Notes under the pieces: model-generated
What the model was told of the DNA's origin: nothing
What the model saw: the letters and a program-made list of their open reading frames with translations, nothing else
Databases searched by the model: none
Source of the DNA: JAJFKX01 sp965230265
GTDB taxonomy: Bacteria > Pseudomonadota > Gammaproteobacteria > Xanthomonadales > Wenzhouxiangellaceae
DNA length: 64,000 nucleotides
Direction: 5' to 3'
Assembly: GCA_965230265.1 (NCBI GenBank)
Contig: OZ245999.1
Coordinates: 1,054,001 to 1,118,000, forward strand
Shown: positions 35,151 through 44,223 of the stretch, piece by piece
How the letters are laid out: each line of letters starts with the position of its first letter
Position numbering within the stretch: position 1 is the stretch's first letter
Program-made: the position numbers and the translations under genes

Positions 35151-36116
35151 ATGCAAAACACAGCTTTTTTATTTCCCGGACAAGGTTCACAGTCAGCTGG
35201 TATGCTGGCTGAGCTGTCCGCAGAATTTCCGGTCGTTCAACAAACGTTTGCCGAGGCCAGTGATGTGCTGGGATATGACCTTTGGGCATTGACTCAGTCG
35301 CAAGGCGATCAGCGCCTGAATCAAACACAATACACTCAGCCTGCCTTGTTGGCAGCAGGTACTGCTGCATGGCGTGCTTGGTGTTCAGTTAGTGCAGCCA
35401 GGCCGCAACGATTGGCAGGCCACAGTCTGGGCGAATACACCGCGTTGGTGTGCGCCGAAGCTTTGGGTTTTACTGACGCTATTAAGCTGGTGGCCTTGCG
35501 GGGACAACTGATGCAGCAGGCTGTACCTCAGGGGCAGGGCGGCATGGCTGCGGTTATCGGGATGGATGATCAACAGGTCATTGACCTATGCGCAGCGGTG
35601 ACGAATCAGCAGGATGACAGCGGTTGGTTGGTTTCTGCGGCGAATTTCAACTCACCAGGGCAGGTGGTTATTGCCGGTCAGCAAGCAGCGGTTAAGCAAG
35701 CCATTGAGCAGGCCAAAGCGTCGGGCGCACGCATGGCCAAACTGTTGCCGGTCAGTGTACCGTCGCATTGCGGCCTAATGCAGCCAGCAGCCGAACAACT
35801 GCAAGAGGAGATGGTGGCGCTCAATTGGCAATCGCCCACAATCCCGGTAGTGCATAACGTGGATGCCGATACACATACGGATATTGGTGAGCTCCAACAA
35901 GTGCTGGCAGCGCAGCTATACCAACCGGTGCGTTGGACTGACAGCGTATTGGCGCTGCAGTCTTCAGGCGTTGAAAACTATGCCGAGTGCGGGCCAGGAA
36001 AAGTGCTGGCCGGTTTGGTCAAGCGTATTGGGAATGGCCGGTCAGCCCCCATGTATTCGCTGTCGCAACCTGAGAGTTTGCGGGAGCTGGCTGCCTTGGA
36101 TCAGGCGCCTGAATAA
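35151..36116 (+). CDS. fabD: Malonyl-CoA:ACP transacylase
   Basis: 321 aa. Moves malonyl from CoA to ACP. FLFPGQGSQSAGM begins the protein, the nucleophilic Ser92 is in GHSLGEYTAL, an Arg and a His (SVPSHCGLM) follow, and ECGPGKVLAGLVKR closes the domain. It lies 83 bases after fabH and 45 before fabG in the standard order. Confidence 0.96.
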   Translation: MQNTAFLFPGQGSQSAGMLAELSAEFPVVQQTFAEASDVLGYDLWALTQSQGDQRLNQTQYTQPALLAAGTAAWRAWCSVSAARPQRLAGHSLGEYTALVCAEALGFTDAIKLVALRGQLMQQAVPQGQGGMAAVIGMDDQQVIDLCAAVTNQQDDSGWLVSAANFNSPGQVVIAGQQAAVKQAIEQAKASGARMAKLLPVSVPSHCGLMQPAAEQLQEEMVALNWQSPTIPVVHNVDADTHTDIGELQQVLAAQLYQPVRWTDSVLALQSSGVENYAECGPGKVLAGLVKRIGNGRSAPMYSLSQPESLRELAALDQAPE

Positions 36117-36161
36117 ACATTAACGAAATGCTGCTTTAGCAGCTAATATTTCGGGGAAGTC

Positions 36162-36917
36162 ATGAGTAACAATCATTCCGAAACAAAAGTCGCACTGGTG
36201 ACTGGTGCCAGCCGGGGTATCGGCGCAGCCATTGCTGACACATTGGCACGTGCAGGACATACAGTGTTTGGCACGGCAACATCTGCCAGTGGTGCACAGT
36301 CCATCAGTGAACGTCTACAGGCAATTTCAGAGAATTGTCATGGCCTGCAGCTGGACGTTAATGATGCTGACCAGATCACTGCTGCGATGGCAAGTATTAA
36401 TGAGCAGGCCGGGTCACCACCGGTGATTTTGGTTAACAATGCCGGCATTACCCGTGATCAGCTACTACTGCGGATGGGTGAAGATGACTGGGATGCTGTT
36501 ATCGATACCAATTTGCGCTCAGTTTTTCGTATGAGTAAAGCCTGTCTGCGCGGCATGATGAAAGCCCGCTGGGGGCGAGTGGTATCGATTACTTCGGTGA
36601 TTGGCAGCATGGGTAACCCCGGGCAGGCCAATTATGCGGCTGCCAAAGCCGGTATTACCGCATTTTCCAAATCGCTGGCACGCGAAGTAGGCAGTCGTGG
36701 TATTACCGCCAACGTGATCGCTCCAGGCTTTATTGAAACCGATATGACCGATGCACTGGATGACAGTCAACGCGAAAGCCTGTTACGTGATATCCCGGTC
36801 AACCGCCTGGGCCAGGTGGACGATATCGCTGCTGCGGTCGCATTCCTGTGCTCTGAGTCAGCTGGTTATATCACCGGTAACACTTTGCATGTGAATGGCG
36901 GCATGTATATGAACTAG
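36162..36917 (+). CDS. fabG: 3-oxoacyl-ACP reductase
   Basis: 251 aa short-chain dehydrogenase that reduces 3-ketoacyl-ACP with NADPH. Cofactor motif TGASRGIG at residues 14-21, NNAG in ILVNNAGITRDQLL, and the catalytic Ser-Tyr-Lys with NYAAAKAGITAFSKSLAREV. GFIETDMTDAL is a FabG hallmark. GGGGAAG lies six bases before the ATG. The 206-base gap to acpP probably holds the acpP promoter. Confidence 0.95.
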   Translation: MSNNHSETKVALVTGASRGIGAAIADTLARAGHTVFGTATSASGAQSISERLQAISENCHGLQLDVNDADQITAAMASINEQAGSPPVILVNNAGITRDQLLLRMGEDDWDAVIDTNLRSVFRMSKACLRGMMKARWGRVVSITSVIGSMGNPGQANYAAAKAGITAFSKSLAREVGSRGITANVIAPGFIETDMTDALDDSQRESLLRDIPVNRLGQVDDIAAAVAFLCSESAGYITGNTLHVNGGMYMN

Positions 36918-36984
36918 ACGGTGTTCCACACCGGTTTATCACTTATTATGAGCAGGCATTTGAGCATTTCGAGACGCTTGGTGT

Positions 36985-37014
36985 CTGGCAGTTATCCCGG
37001 CAGTTCACTACAAT
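36985..37014 (+). promoter_or_regulatory. Possible acpP promoter
   Basis: TACAAT at 37009-37014 is a good -10, with CTGGCA (36985-36990) 18 bases upstream as a weak -35. The 206-base fabG-acpP gap is the usual place for a separate strong acpP promoter. Confidence 0.35.
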
Positions 37015-37123
37015 ATACTGCTGGCTAGTTAAAGCAATCGCTGATCCAGTCTGTTCCAGTTAACCCTGGTTAATGACATCGGTGATTACTAAAACCCTTG
37101 CAACTGAACAGGAAGCAAAACTT

Positions 37124-37360
37124 ATGAGTAATATTGAAGAACGCGTAACAAAGATCGTTATCGAGCAATTGGGTGTTAAAGAAGATGAAGTAACGCCTAG
37201 TGCTTCTTTTGTTGATGATCTTGGTGCGGATTCGTTGGATACGGTTGAATTGGTGATGGCTCTTGAAGAGGAGTTCGAATGCGAAATTCCCGACGAAGAA
37301 GCTGAGAAAATCACTAACGTTCAGCAGGCCATTGATTACGTTAAGAGTAACGCCTCTTAA
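37124..37360 (+). CDS. acpP: Acyl carrier protein
   Basis: 78 aa from the ATG at 37124, the family length. The phosphopantetheine site is Ser37 in DDLGADSLDTVELVMALEEE, and the protein is acidic throughout. An in-frame start 51 bases upstream at 37073 would add residues not found in the family, while GGAAG (37111-37115) precedes the chosen ATG. A compact hairpin follows the stop (37368-37386) and may allow high acpP expression relative to fabF. Confidence 0.97.
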   Translation: MSNIEERVTKIVIEQLGVKEDEVTPSASFVDDLGADSLDTVELVMALEEEFECEIPDEEAEKITNVQQAIDYVKSNAS

Positions 37361-37367
37361 TCAGCGC

Positions 37368-37386
37368 ATTCCCGGTTACCGGGAAT
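37368..37386 (+). terminator. Hairpin between acpP and fabF
   Basis: ATTCCCGGTTACCGGGAAT is an odd-length palindrome that can form a 7-8-bp stem. No T-run follows, so it is probably a partial terminator or an RNA-stability element in the acpP-fabF gap. Confidence 0.45.
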
Positions 37387-37416
37387 TACCAATCAATCGT
37401 CTAGTAGTGAAAATGT

Positions 37417-38664
37417 ATGCGTAGTGAACGTCGAATAGCAGTAACTGGCATGGGGATTATTTCCCCGGTCGGCAACACCCTGGACAGCGCCTGGGATAAC
37501 ATCGTCAATGGCCGCAGTGGTATTGGGCCGCTGACAGCGTTCAGTGATGAGGCATTGAGTTGTCAGATTGCCGGTGAAATTCGGGATTTTGACCCGGTTG
37601 ACTGGGTTGGCCGTAAGGACGCACGCAGATACGATAACTTTATTCACTATGGCGTTGCCGCCACTATTCAGGCCGTGCAGGATGCCGGGATTGATTTTGA
37701 TCAATACGATACTGAACGCATGGGTGCATTGATTGGTGCGGGTATTGGTGGCATCAAAACCATTGAAGCCACCCATGAAACCTATCGTAATGGTGGTGCC
37801 CGTAAGGTTTCACCGTTCTTTGTGCCAGCCACTATCGTGAATATGATCGCTGGACTGGTTTCGATCAAATATCAGCTTAAAGGCCCAACTTTCAGTATCG
37901 TTTCAGCCTGTACCTCTGCCAATCACAATATCGGTGAGGCAGCACGAATGATTGCCTATGGCGATGCTGATGTGATGCTGGTTGGTGGTGCAGAATATGC
38001 CACCACTCCCACGGCAATGGGCGGATTTGCCTCGGCCAAGGCCTTGTGCTCTTCTTTTAATGACAACCCGCAAGCGGCCAGTCGACCATGGGACCAAGAT
38101 CGCAGTGGTTTTGTATTGAGCAACGGTGCAGGGGTTATGGTGCTTGAAGAGCTTGAGTTTGCCAAAAAGCGTGGTGCCAGAATTTATGCTGAACTGGCGG
38201 GCTTTGGCATGAGCAGTGATGCTCATCATATCACTCAGCCACCAGAAGGTGGTGATGGCGCTGCACGCAGCATGCGCAATGCGCTGCGTGATGCTGGAGT
38301 TAACCCGGAACAGGTGGACTATATCAACGCACATGGTACTTCCACCCCACTTGGAGACCAGGCAGAAAGTGACGCGGTAAAAACCTGCTTTGGAGAGCAT
38401 GCTTATAACATTCCAGTAAGTTCCAGCAAATCGATGACCGGTCATCTATTGGGTGCAGCTGGTGGTATTGAGGCCATTTTCACCATACTGGGTATGCGTG
38501 ATGGAATTGCGATGCCCACCATCAACCTGGATAACCCCAGCGAAGGTTGTGATTTGAATTATGTACCGAACACTGCCCAGCAGCGAGAAATCAATATTGC
38601 AATGTCCAATTCATTTGGTTTCGGTGGTACTAACGGTACGCTGCTATTCAAAAAACTCGCTTAG
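37417..38664 (+). CDS. fabF: Beta-ketoacyl-ACP synthase II
   Basis: 415 aa. Elongating condensing enzyme, using acyl-ACP and malonyl-ACP. Catalytic Cys at about residue 165 in SIVSACTSANHNIGEA, His residues in INAHGTSTPLGD and SMTGHLLGAAGG, and the start RRIAVTGMGIISPVG. Length matches FabF. It follows acpP by 56 bases, as in E. coli. Confidence 0.96.
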   Translation: MRSERRIAVTGMGIISPVGNTLDSAWDNIVNGRSGIGPLTAFSDEALSCQIAGEIRDFDPVDWVGRKDARRYDNFIHYGVAATIQAVQDAGIDFDQYDTERMGALIGAGIGGIKTIEATHETYRNGGARKVSPFFVPATIVNMIAGLVSIKYQLKGPTFSIVSACTSANHNIGEAARMIAYGDADVMLVGGAEYATTPTAMGGFASAKALCSSFNDNPQAASRPWDQDRSGFVLSNGAGVMVLEELEFAKKRGARIYAELAGFGMSSDAHHITQPPEGGDGAARSMRNALRDAGVNPEQVDYINAHGTSTPLGDQAESDAVKTCFGEHAYNIPVSSSKSMTGHLLGAAGGIEAIFTILGMRDGIAMPTINLDNPSEGCDLNYVPNTAQQREINIAMSNSFGFGGTNGTLLFKKLA

Positions 38665-38733
38665 TCAGTAAACGGTTAATCAGCAGACCAGCGGTTACTC
38701 AAACGTTTGCCCGTTTTGCCTGTGGATACTGGC

Positions 38734-40164
38734 ATGTCTAGTACCCAATCGCATCAACCTTATTATTCTCATCAGTTAAGTACTGATATAGCGTTGATTG
38801 ATATTCATCAATGTTATCCAGAGGTTTTTCCTTTTCTACTCGATACCGCTATTGGTACGCACGATCAGCACCGTTATTCAATGTTACTGGCAGCGGTTGA
38901 TCAAACACCGCTGGCGTTGAGTTTTGAGCAGCTCAGCCAGCCGGATCAGCCATCGTTTTTGCAGCAGCTGGATCAACAGTTCAGCGAGCATTATCAAGCT
39001 GAGCATGGTGATTTGCCTTTTATTGGTGGTTGGTTTTTGTTGTTGGGTTACGAGTTGGCCAAACAAATTGAACCCAAGCTGCGATTGCAGGCACCAGAGC
39101 ATACCCAACCTGTAGCCAGTGCCTGGCGTTGTGACAGTGCGATCATTCTGGATCGGCAGACCAATCGTCAAATGCTGGTTGCAGAAACGGCAGAACGTTT
39201 GGCAGAACTGACTGCTCTGCTGGAACCAATGGGTGACATAGAACAAACGACTGCAGCAGCAGATCAATCGCGCAACCAGTCGCATACCTGGCAGATTACG
39301 GCCGGTTCCGGAGAGCGCTTTTGCCAGGGGGTGGAGAAAATTCAGGAGTATGTCCGCGCAGGAGATGTTTTTCAGGTTAACTTATCACGTGGCTGGCATG
39401 CGCGGCCAGATTTAGAAGCCATAGACAATCCGGACTTTGCTATCGATATTTACCGCGCGCTGCGGCGTGCCAATGCATCGCCATTTGCTGGGATGATGCG
39501 GTTCGATGATGGTGTCCTGCTTAGTTCATCACCAGAACGCCTATTGGAAATCGACCAGGGCTGGATTCAAACACGACCGATAGCAGGCACCCGGCCACGT
39601 GGACGTGATGCAGAAGATGATTTGCGGCTATCCGATGAATTACTGGCGCACCCCAAAGAGCGTGCTGAGCATATTATGCTGATTGATCTGGAGCGCAATG
39701 ATTTGGGGCGGGTCTGTGAACCCGGCAGTGTCGAAGTCAATGAGTTAATGGTCAAAGAAAGCTATGCTTCGGTGCACCATATTGTTTCCAATGTGCGAGG
39801 TCGTTTACGCCAGGGGATTACTCCCGGACAAGCGATAGCAGCGGTATTTCCGGGGGGCACTATCACTGGTTGCCCCAAGGTTCGCTGTATGGAAATTATT
39901 GCTGAGTTAGAAGATACTGGACGTGGTTTTTATACCGGCGCAATGGGTTACCTGAGCCGCCATGGCCGCCTGGATATGAACATTTTGATTCGCAGCATGT
40001 TATGGCAGGATGGTGCCCTGCATTGGCGGACTGGTTGTGGCATTGTTGCTGATTCTGAGCCACAGGCTGAGTTGGCGGAAACTGAAGCCAAGGCTGCAGG
40101 AATGTTAAGGGCGCTGGAGATGATCGAACCTGCTGATAGGCCCTGTGCGGAAGGGGCGGATTGA
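38734..40164 (+). CDS. pabB: Aminodeoxychorismate synthase component I
   Basis: 476 aa from the ATG at 38734; a TTG 27 bases upstream is possible but lacks support. It makes 4-amino-4-deoxychorismate from chorismate and ammonia. The chorismate-binding domain is clear: FQVNLSRGW, SSSPERLLEI, RPIAGTRPRG, KERAEHIMLIDLERNDLG, GTITGCPKVRCMEIIAELE and RTGCGIVADS. The neighbour pabC distinguishes it from anthranilate synthase TrpE. The amidotransferase PabA is not in the window. In E. coli pabB is not in the fab cluster; here it sits between fabF and pabC and shares one base with pabC. Confidence 0.9.
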   Translation: MSSTQSHQPYYSHQLSTDIALIDIHQCYPEVFPFLLDTAIGTHDQHRYSMLLAAVDQTPLALSFEQLSQPDQPSFLQQLDQQFSEHYQAEHGDLPFIGGWFLLLGYELAKQIEPKLRLQAPEHTQPVASAWRCDSAIILDRQTNRQMLVAETAERLAELTALLEPMGDIEQTTAAADQSRNQSHTWQITAGSGERFCQGVEKIQEYVRAGDVFQVNLSRGWHARPDLEAIDNPDFAIDIYRALRRANASPFAGMMRFDDGVLLSSSPERLLEIDQGWIQTRPIAGTRPRGRDAEDDLRLSDELLAHPKERAEHIMLIDLERNDLGRVCEPGSVEVNELMVKESYASVHHIVSNVRGRLRQGITPGQAIAAVFPGGTITGCPKVRCMEIIAELEDTGRGFYTGAMGYLSRHGRLDMNILIRSMLWQDGALHWRTGCGIVADSEPQAELAETEAKAAGMLRALEMIEPADRPCAEGAD

Positions 40165-40967
40165 TGTTGTGGCTTAATGGCCAGGCGGTCGATACTGCAA
40201 TCTGGAACCGTGGCCTGGCATTCGGTGATGGCGTGTTTGAAACGGTCGCTTTTCGAAATCGACAGGCGCCATTATGGACATTGCATATGCAACGTTTGCA
40301 ACATGCCTGCGAAGTATTGGCGTTAACAATACCCGATACGGATAAGTTGCATCAGCAATGTTTAGAGCGGTTAATTGATACCGATGCAGTGATTCGGATT
40401 ACATTGGTTCGAAAACAACAGACAATATCTGAATTGCCATCATCACTGGTTGCTTATGGTTCTGCCAGTGGTGTTAATGGCGTTGATATTCTGTTGAGGT
40501 TACGGCCAATACCTGAACGAGCCAGCAGCAGCCTGCAGACCGATTGGGCTCAACTGCGACTGGCACAACAACCAGTGTTGGCCGGGATCAAACATCTGAA
40601 CCGCCTGGAGCAGGTGTTGGCAGCGCGGCAAGCACAACAATTGGGGGTGGACGAACTGATATTGATGGATACTGAGCAGCGTGTTATTGAAGCGATCAGC
40701 AGCAATTTACTGGTGTACGATGGTCAATATTGGGTCACACCAAAACTGCATGACTCCGGAGTGAATGGTGTCATGCGACAATGGTTATTGGATCAACAAC
40801 TGATCAGTGAGCAATCAATGCTTCCAGGCGATATTCAGCAGGCGCATGCTTTGGCATTGTGTAATTCGGTACGTGGCGTTCAGGCTATTGAGCGCCATGC
40901 CGGGCAGGTTTACCCCATTGAGCATGTAAGGGCACTGCAACAAACCATTCGGGTGCTTGGTTTGTAA
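40164..40967 (+). CDS. pabC: Aminodeoxychorismate lyase
   Basis: 267 aa fold-type IV PLP enzyme that releases pyruvate from aminodeoxychorismate to yield p-aminobenzoate for folate. The PLP Lys is in LAGIKHLNRLEQVLA, with NRGLAFGDGVFETVA at the start and ELILMDTEQRVIEAISSNLL. The ATG at 40164 overlaps the pabB stop (TGATG); a TTG three bases earlier is less likely. Its stop overlaps the mltG ATG by one base. With pabB just before it, both late PABA steps are coupled here. Confidence 0.92.
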   Translation: MLWLNGQAVDTAIWNRGLAFGDGVFETVAFRNRQAPLWTLHMQRLQHACEVLALTIPDTDKLHQQCLERLIDTDAVIRITLVRKQQTISELPSSLVAYGSASGVNGVDILLRLRPIPERASSSLQTDWAQLRLAQQPVLAGIKHLNRLEQVLAARQAQQLGVDELILMDTEQRVIEAISSNLLVYDGQYWVTPKLHDSGVNGVMRQWLLDQQLISEQSMLPGDIQQAHALALCNSVRGVQAIERHAGQVYPIEHVRALQQTIRVLGL

Positions 40968-42037
40968 TGTTGCGCTGGCTACTCAGCATATTTGTCGTTG
41001 CGGTACTGATTGCAGTATTGGCTGCGCTATGGTTTTGGCGTGACTACCAGGCTTTTCTGGAGAAACCTCTGCATACCCGCAGTGATCATGAGTTGAGTTT
41101 TATTCTGGCAGAGGGTACCAATTACCCGCAAATGGTTGAGCAATTGCACTCTGCCGGCTATACCAATGTGACCTGGCATTGGCGATTACTGGGGCGTTTG
41201 CGACAACCGGTGCTTAAAGCCGGGGAATACCTGATTGAGGCACAAACCACACCTGAACAATGGCTGGACCAGCTAGAACGCGGGGCGACGATTCAACATC
41301 GCATCACCATTGTGGAAGGTTGGACCACTCGCGACTTGCTGGCCAGGCTGGCAACAGAACCCAAACTGGTGAATGACAGCGCCGAATTAACTCCCCAGGA
41401 ATTGCTTGATAAGATCAGTACAGCGGAAACCGTTGAATGGTTACTGAGTGGCATACAGCAACGCGATGAAATTCATGAATACGCTGTTTTGGAAGGGCTG
41501 TTTTTACCGGAAACCTATAGCTTTCAACGAGGTGAGAGTGATCTGGCCGTTTTGCAGCGTGCTCATCAGGCATTGATTGATACTCTGCGACAGGCTTGGT
41601 TACAGGTAAATAATGCCAGGTTGCCATTGGAGCATCCGTATCAACTGTTGACACTGGCTTCAATTATCGAAAAAGAGACGGGGCTGGCAGCAGAACGTGA
41701 ACAGATTGCAGGTGTATTTGCCCGACGTTTGCAGCGCGGCATGTTGCTGCAAACCGACCCGACGGTTATTTATGGCATCGGCGAAGCCTATGATGGCAAT
41801 ATCCGTCGGCGCGACCTGGAAACCGATACCGCTTACAACACTTACACTCGTGCAGGCCTACCACCCACGCCGATTGCATTGGCCGGTGGTGCAGCCATTC
41901 ATGCTGCTGCCAACCCGGCAGATGGCAATGCGCTCTATTTTGTTGCCAGTGGCGATGGTGGTCACGTGTTCTCTGTTACCTTGGCCGAACATAACCGGGC
42001 CGTGCAGAATTACCTAAAAAAACGACGTAACAATTAA
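40967..42037 (+). CDS. mltG: Endolytic murein transglycosylase MltG
   Basis: 356 aa. Cuts nascent glycan strands, thought to terminate their elongation. One N-terminal membrane helix (residues 4-25) and the YceG domain with LTLASIIEKETGLAAER, containing the catalytic Glu, and LLQTDPTVIYGIG. Neighbour order pabC-mltG-tmk-holB is the same as in E. coli. TAATG overlap with pabC. Confidence 0.94.
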   Translation: MLRWLLSIFVVAVLIAVLAALWFWRDYQAFLEKPLHTRSDHELSFILAEGTNYPQMVEQLHSAGYTNVTWHWRLLGRLRQPVLKAGEYLIEAQTTPEQWLDQLERGATIQHRITIVEGWTTRDLLARLATEPKLVNDSAELTPQELLDKISTAETVEWLLSGIQQRDEIHEYAVLEGLFLPETYSFQRGESDLAVLQRAHQALIDTLRQAWLQVNNARLPLEHPYQLLTLASIIEKETGLAAEREQIAGVFARRLQRGMLLQTDPTVIYGIGEAYDGNIRRRDLETDTAYNTYTRAGLPPTPIALAGGAAIHAAANPADGNALYFVASGDGGHVFSVTLAEHNRAVQNYLKKRRNN

Positions 42038-42039
42038 TC

Positions 42040-42669
42040 ATGTCAGCAGGTTTATTTATCACACTAGAAGGCGGTGAAGGCGCCGGTAAAAGTTCTTTGC
42101 AGCAACGCATCAAAAACTGGTTGGAGCAATCGGGTATTGCTTACATCACCACTCGTGAACCGGGTGGTACCAGGTTGGCAGAAGAAATTCGTCATTTGTT
42201 GCTGCATCAAAACGAATCTGCTGTATGTACCCAGGCTGAATTGCTATTAATGTTTGCCGCACGTGCTCAAAACCTGCAAGAAACCATCCGTCCGGCATTG
42301 GCAGCAGGTCAATTGGTTTTATGTGATCGTTTTACTGATGCCAGCTTTGCTTATCAGGGAGGCGGACGTCAGCTGGGTACGTCAATCATTGCGCAACTGG
42401 AAGCGGTGGTACATCCAGATCTGCAGCCCGACTTAACCTTGTTACTGGATATTCCCGTGAATGAGGGCTTGGCACGCAAGCGCAATGACAAACCTGATCG
42501 TATTGAAAGCGAACAACTGGCTTTTTTCCAACGGGTAAGACAAGCTTACCTGCAACGCGCTGAGCAATTTCCACAGCGCATTAAAGTCATTGACGCCACG
42601 CAAACCCAGCAGCAAGTAGCTGAGCAGGCCATTAGCGCTATCCAAGTGATGCTGAGCGAGCATGATTAA
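42040..42669 (+). CDS. tmk: Thymidylate kinase
   Basis: 209 aa. Phosphorylates dTMP to dTDP. P-loop EGGEGAGKSSL near residue 8, DR motif in LVLCDRFTDASFAYQGGGR, and the lid segment ARKRNDKPDRIE. Starts two bases after the mltG stop and overlaps holB by eight bases, so all three are translated as a unit. Confidence 0.96.
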   Translation: MSAGLFITLEGGEGAGKSSLQQRIKNWLEQSGIAYITTREPGGTRLAEEIRHLLLHQNESAVCTQAELLLMFAARAQNLQETIRPALAAGQLVLCDRFTDASFAYQGGGRQLGTSIIAQLEAVVHPDLQPDLTLLLDIPVNEGLARKRNDKPDRIESEQLAFFQRVRQAYLQRAEQFPQRIKVIDATQTQQQVAEQAISAIQVMLSEHD

Positions 42670-43642
42670 GGAACTGATCAATACCGATTACCCATGGTTG
42701 TCCGATAGTTGGAACCCATTGGCACAGCGCTATCTGAATAGCCAGGCCAATGCGAATATTCCTCATGCCTTACTGATTACCGGAGCAGACGGTGTCGGCA
42801 AGTTGGAACTGGCTGCTCGAACAGTGCATAGCCTGTTGTGCCAAGCACTGGATGAAACAGGCATGGCCTGTGGTGAATGTAAAGCCTGCAGAATGCTAAA
42901 TGGTGGCGGTCACCCAGATTTGGTGGTGCTGGAACGCCCCGAAGACAGCCAGCAAATCAAGGTTGATCAGGTGCGCGAATTAATTCATAGCCTGCACCTT
43001 TCTGCCGGTATGTCCGGTTACCGTGTGGCATTAATAAAAGATGCCGAACGCATGAATACCAATGCGGCCAATGCGCTTTTAAAAACACTGGAAGAACCCG
43101 GTGATAAAACCATCTTGATATTGTGTACTGCACACCCAGGGCGTCTGCCGGCAACCATACGCAGTCGTTGCCAACAAGTGCATGTGCCGTTACCTGGTGA
43201 TTCAGATGCGGCTGATTACTTAAAGAATATGGTTGAGCACAGTGCCGAAGATATTCAGTTATCACTGCGCCTGGCAGGTGGTGCGCCCTTGCTGGCTGAA
43301 GAGATTCTAAATGCTGAGCAACTGAAGACAGTACGCAATGTTTTTCAGCAACTGGATGGGCTTGCCATCGGCCAACAAAGTATCTTGGCGATGGTCAGCG
43401 ATTGGCAGGAATATGAACCGCGTGACTGCTGGCAGTGGATTTTGTTTTGGTTACACCAGGGCATTACCGGTCAGACAAAATGGCCGTTATTGAGTAAAAT
43501 CAGTGCTCGTCAGCAGCAGGATTTATATCAGACTGCCTTGCAAGGCTGGCAACGTGCCAGCAGCGGTTTGCGGCACGATCTGCAATTTCAGGAATGGTTG
43601 CTACAATGGCAGTCTGTGGCATCACAAGCAGGAAAAACCTAA
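42662..43642 (+). CDS. holB: DNA polymerase III delta-prime subunit
   Basis: 326 aa. Clamp-loader subunit. The AAA+ N-terminal domain shows HALLITGADGVGKLELA, the zinc module with Cys residues in LLCQALDETGMACGECKAC, and the sensor region RMNTNAANALLKTLEEPG with SRCQQ. The P-loop is degenerate, as usual for delta-prime, which does not bind ATP in E. coli. It overlaps tmk by eight bases; pilZ follows after two bases. Confidence 0.95.
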   Translation: MIKELINTDYPWLSDSWNPLAQRYLNSQANANIPHALLITGADGVGKLELAARTVHSLLCQALDETGMACGECKACRMLNGGGHPDLVVLERPEDSQQIKVDQVRELIHSLHLSAGMSGYRVALIKDAERMNTNAANALLKTLEEPGDKTILILCTAHPGRLPATIRSRCQQVHVPLPGDSDAADYLKNMVEHSAEDIQLSLRLAGGAPLLAEEILNAEQLKTVRNVFQQLDGLAIGQQSILAMVSDWQEYEPRDCWQWILFWLHQGITGQTKWPLLSKISARQQQDLYQTALQGWQRASSGLRHDLQFQEWLLQWQSVASQAGKT

Positions 43643-43644
43643 GC

Positions 43645-43986
43645 ATGGCTCAACACGGAATATTAAATACAACACTCAGAGATAAAGAGTCGCTGTACAG
43701 TGCGTACATGTCTTTTGTGCGCGATGGCGGGTTGTTTGTACCTACCAGTAAAGCGTTTGAGCTGGGCGATGACGTTTTTGTACTGGTTACCTTAGAAGAC
43801 ATAGATGAGCGTCTGCCGATTCCAGGAAAAGTCGTATGGGTTACGCCAGCGGGTGCACAGGGTAATCGTCGTGCAGGAATCGGTATTCGGTTTTCTGAGA
43901 GTCAGGATGGTGTTCATGCTCGTAAAGTAATTGAGTCACATTTGGCTGGTTTGTTAAACCGGGATATGCGTACGCAGACGATGTGA
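43645..43986 (+). CDS. pilZ: PilZ domain protein, type IV pilus assembly
   Basis: 113 aa from the ATG at 43645, two bases after holB. Single PilZ domain with VRDGGLFVPTSKAFELGDDV and GKVVWVTPAGAQGNRRAGIGIRF. The short N-terminus lacks the canonical RxxxR c-di-GMP motif, as in Pseudomonas and Xanthomonas PilZ, which acts in pilus assembly by protein contacts. The longer in-frame start at 43594 lies inside holB and is unlikely. In Pseudomonas tatD would follow; here it does not. Confidence 0.9.
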   Translation: MAQHGILNTTLRDKESLYSAYMSFVRDGGLFVPTSKAFELGDDVFVLVTLEDIDERLPIPGKVVWVTPAGAQGNRRAGIGIRFSESQDGVHARKVIESHLAGLLNRDMRTQTM

Positions 43987-44129
43987 TGACGTCTAGCCAG
44001 AACTCGAAGCCGCTGTACAGGCGGCTGCTGATTAATTTTATGAGGTTTTATCAACAGGCTTTTAGACGGGTAAACAATGGTGATGTGGCTGCTTTGCTGA
44101 TACTGACTGGTGAGTGGCGGTCGATATAG
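43986..44129 (+). CDS. Possible small basic protein coupled to pilZ
   Basis: 47 codons, ATG overlapping the pilZ stop by one base (TGATG). The predicted peptide (start MTSSQNSKPLYRRLLINFM, later RRVNNGDVAALLILTGEWRS) is basic with a short hydrophobic end. It occupies the place where tatD often lies, but has no TatD resemblance. The coupling is the only positive evidence; a weak hairpin at 44008-44026 lies inside it. It may be chance. Confidence 0.25.
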   Translation: MTSSQNSKPLYRRLLINFMRFYQQAFRRVNNGDVAALLILTGEWRSI

Positions 44130-44223
44130 AAATATTAGAATATAAGAACACATGGGAGAAGCTGACAGTGGCTTGCCAAAGGATGGGGTTGGGGGCTAAG
44201 TACTGACAAGCGGGAGAATAATA

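Noticed and set aside
37073..37123. Longer acpP start
   Set aside because: ACP is 77-78 aa in relatives and the ribosome site precedes 37124.
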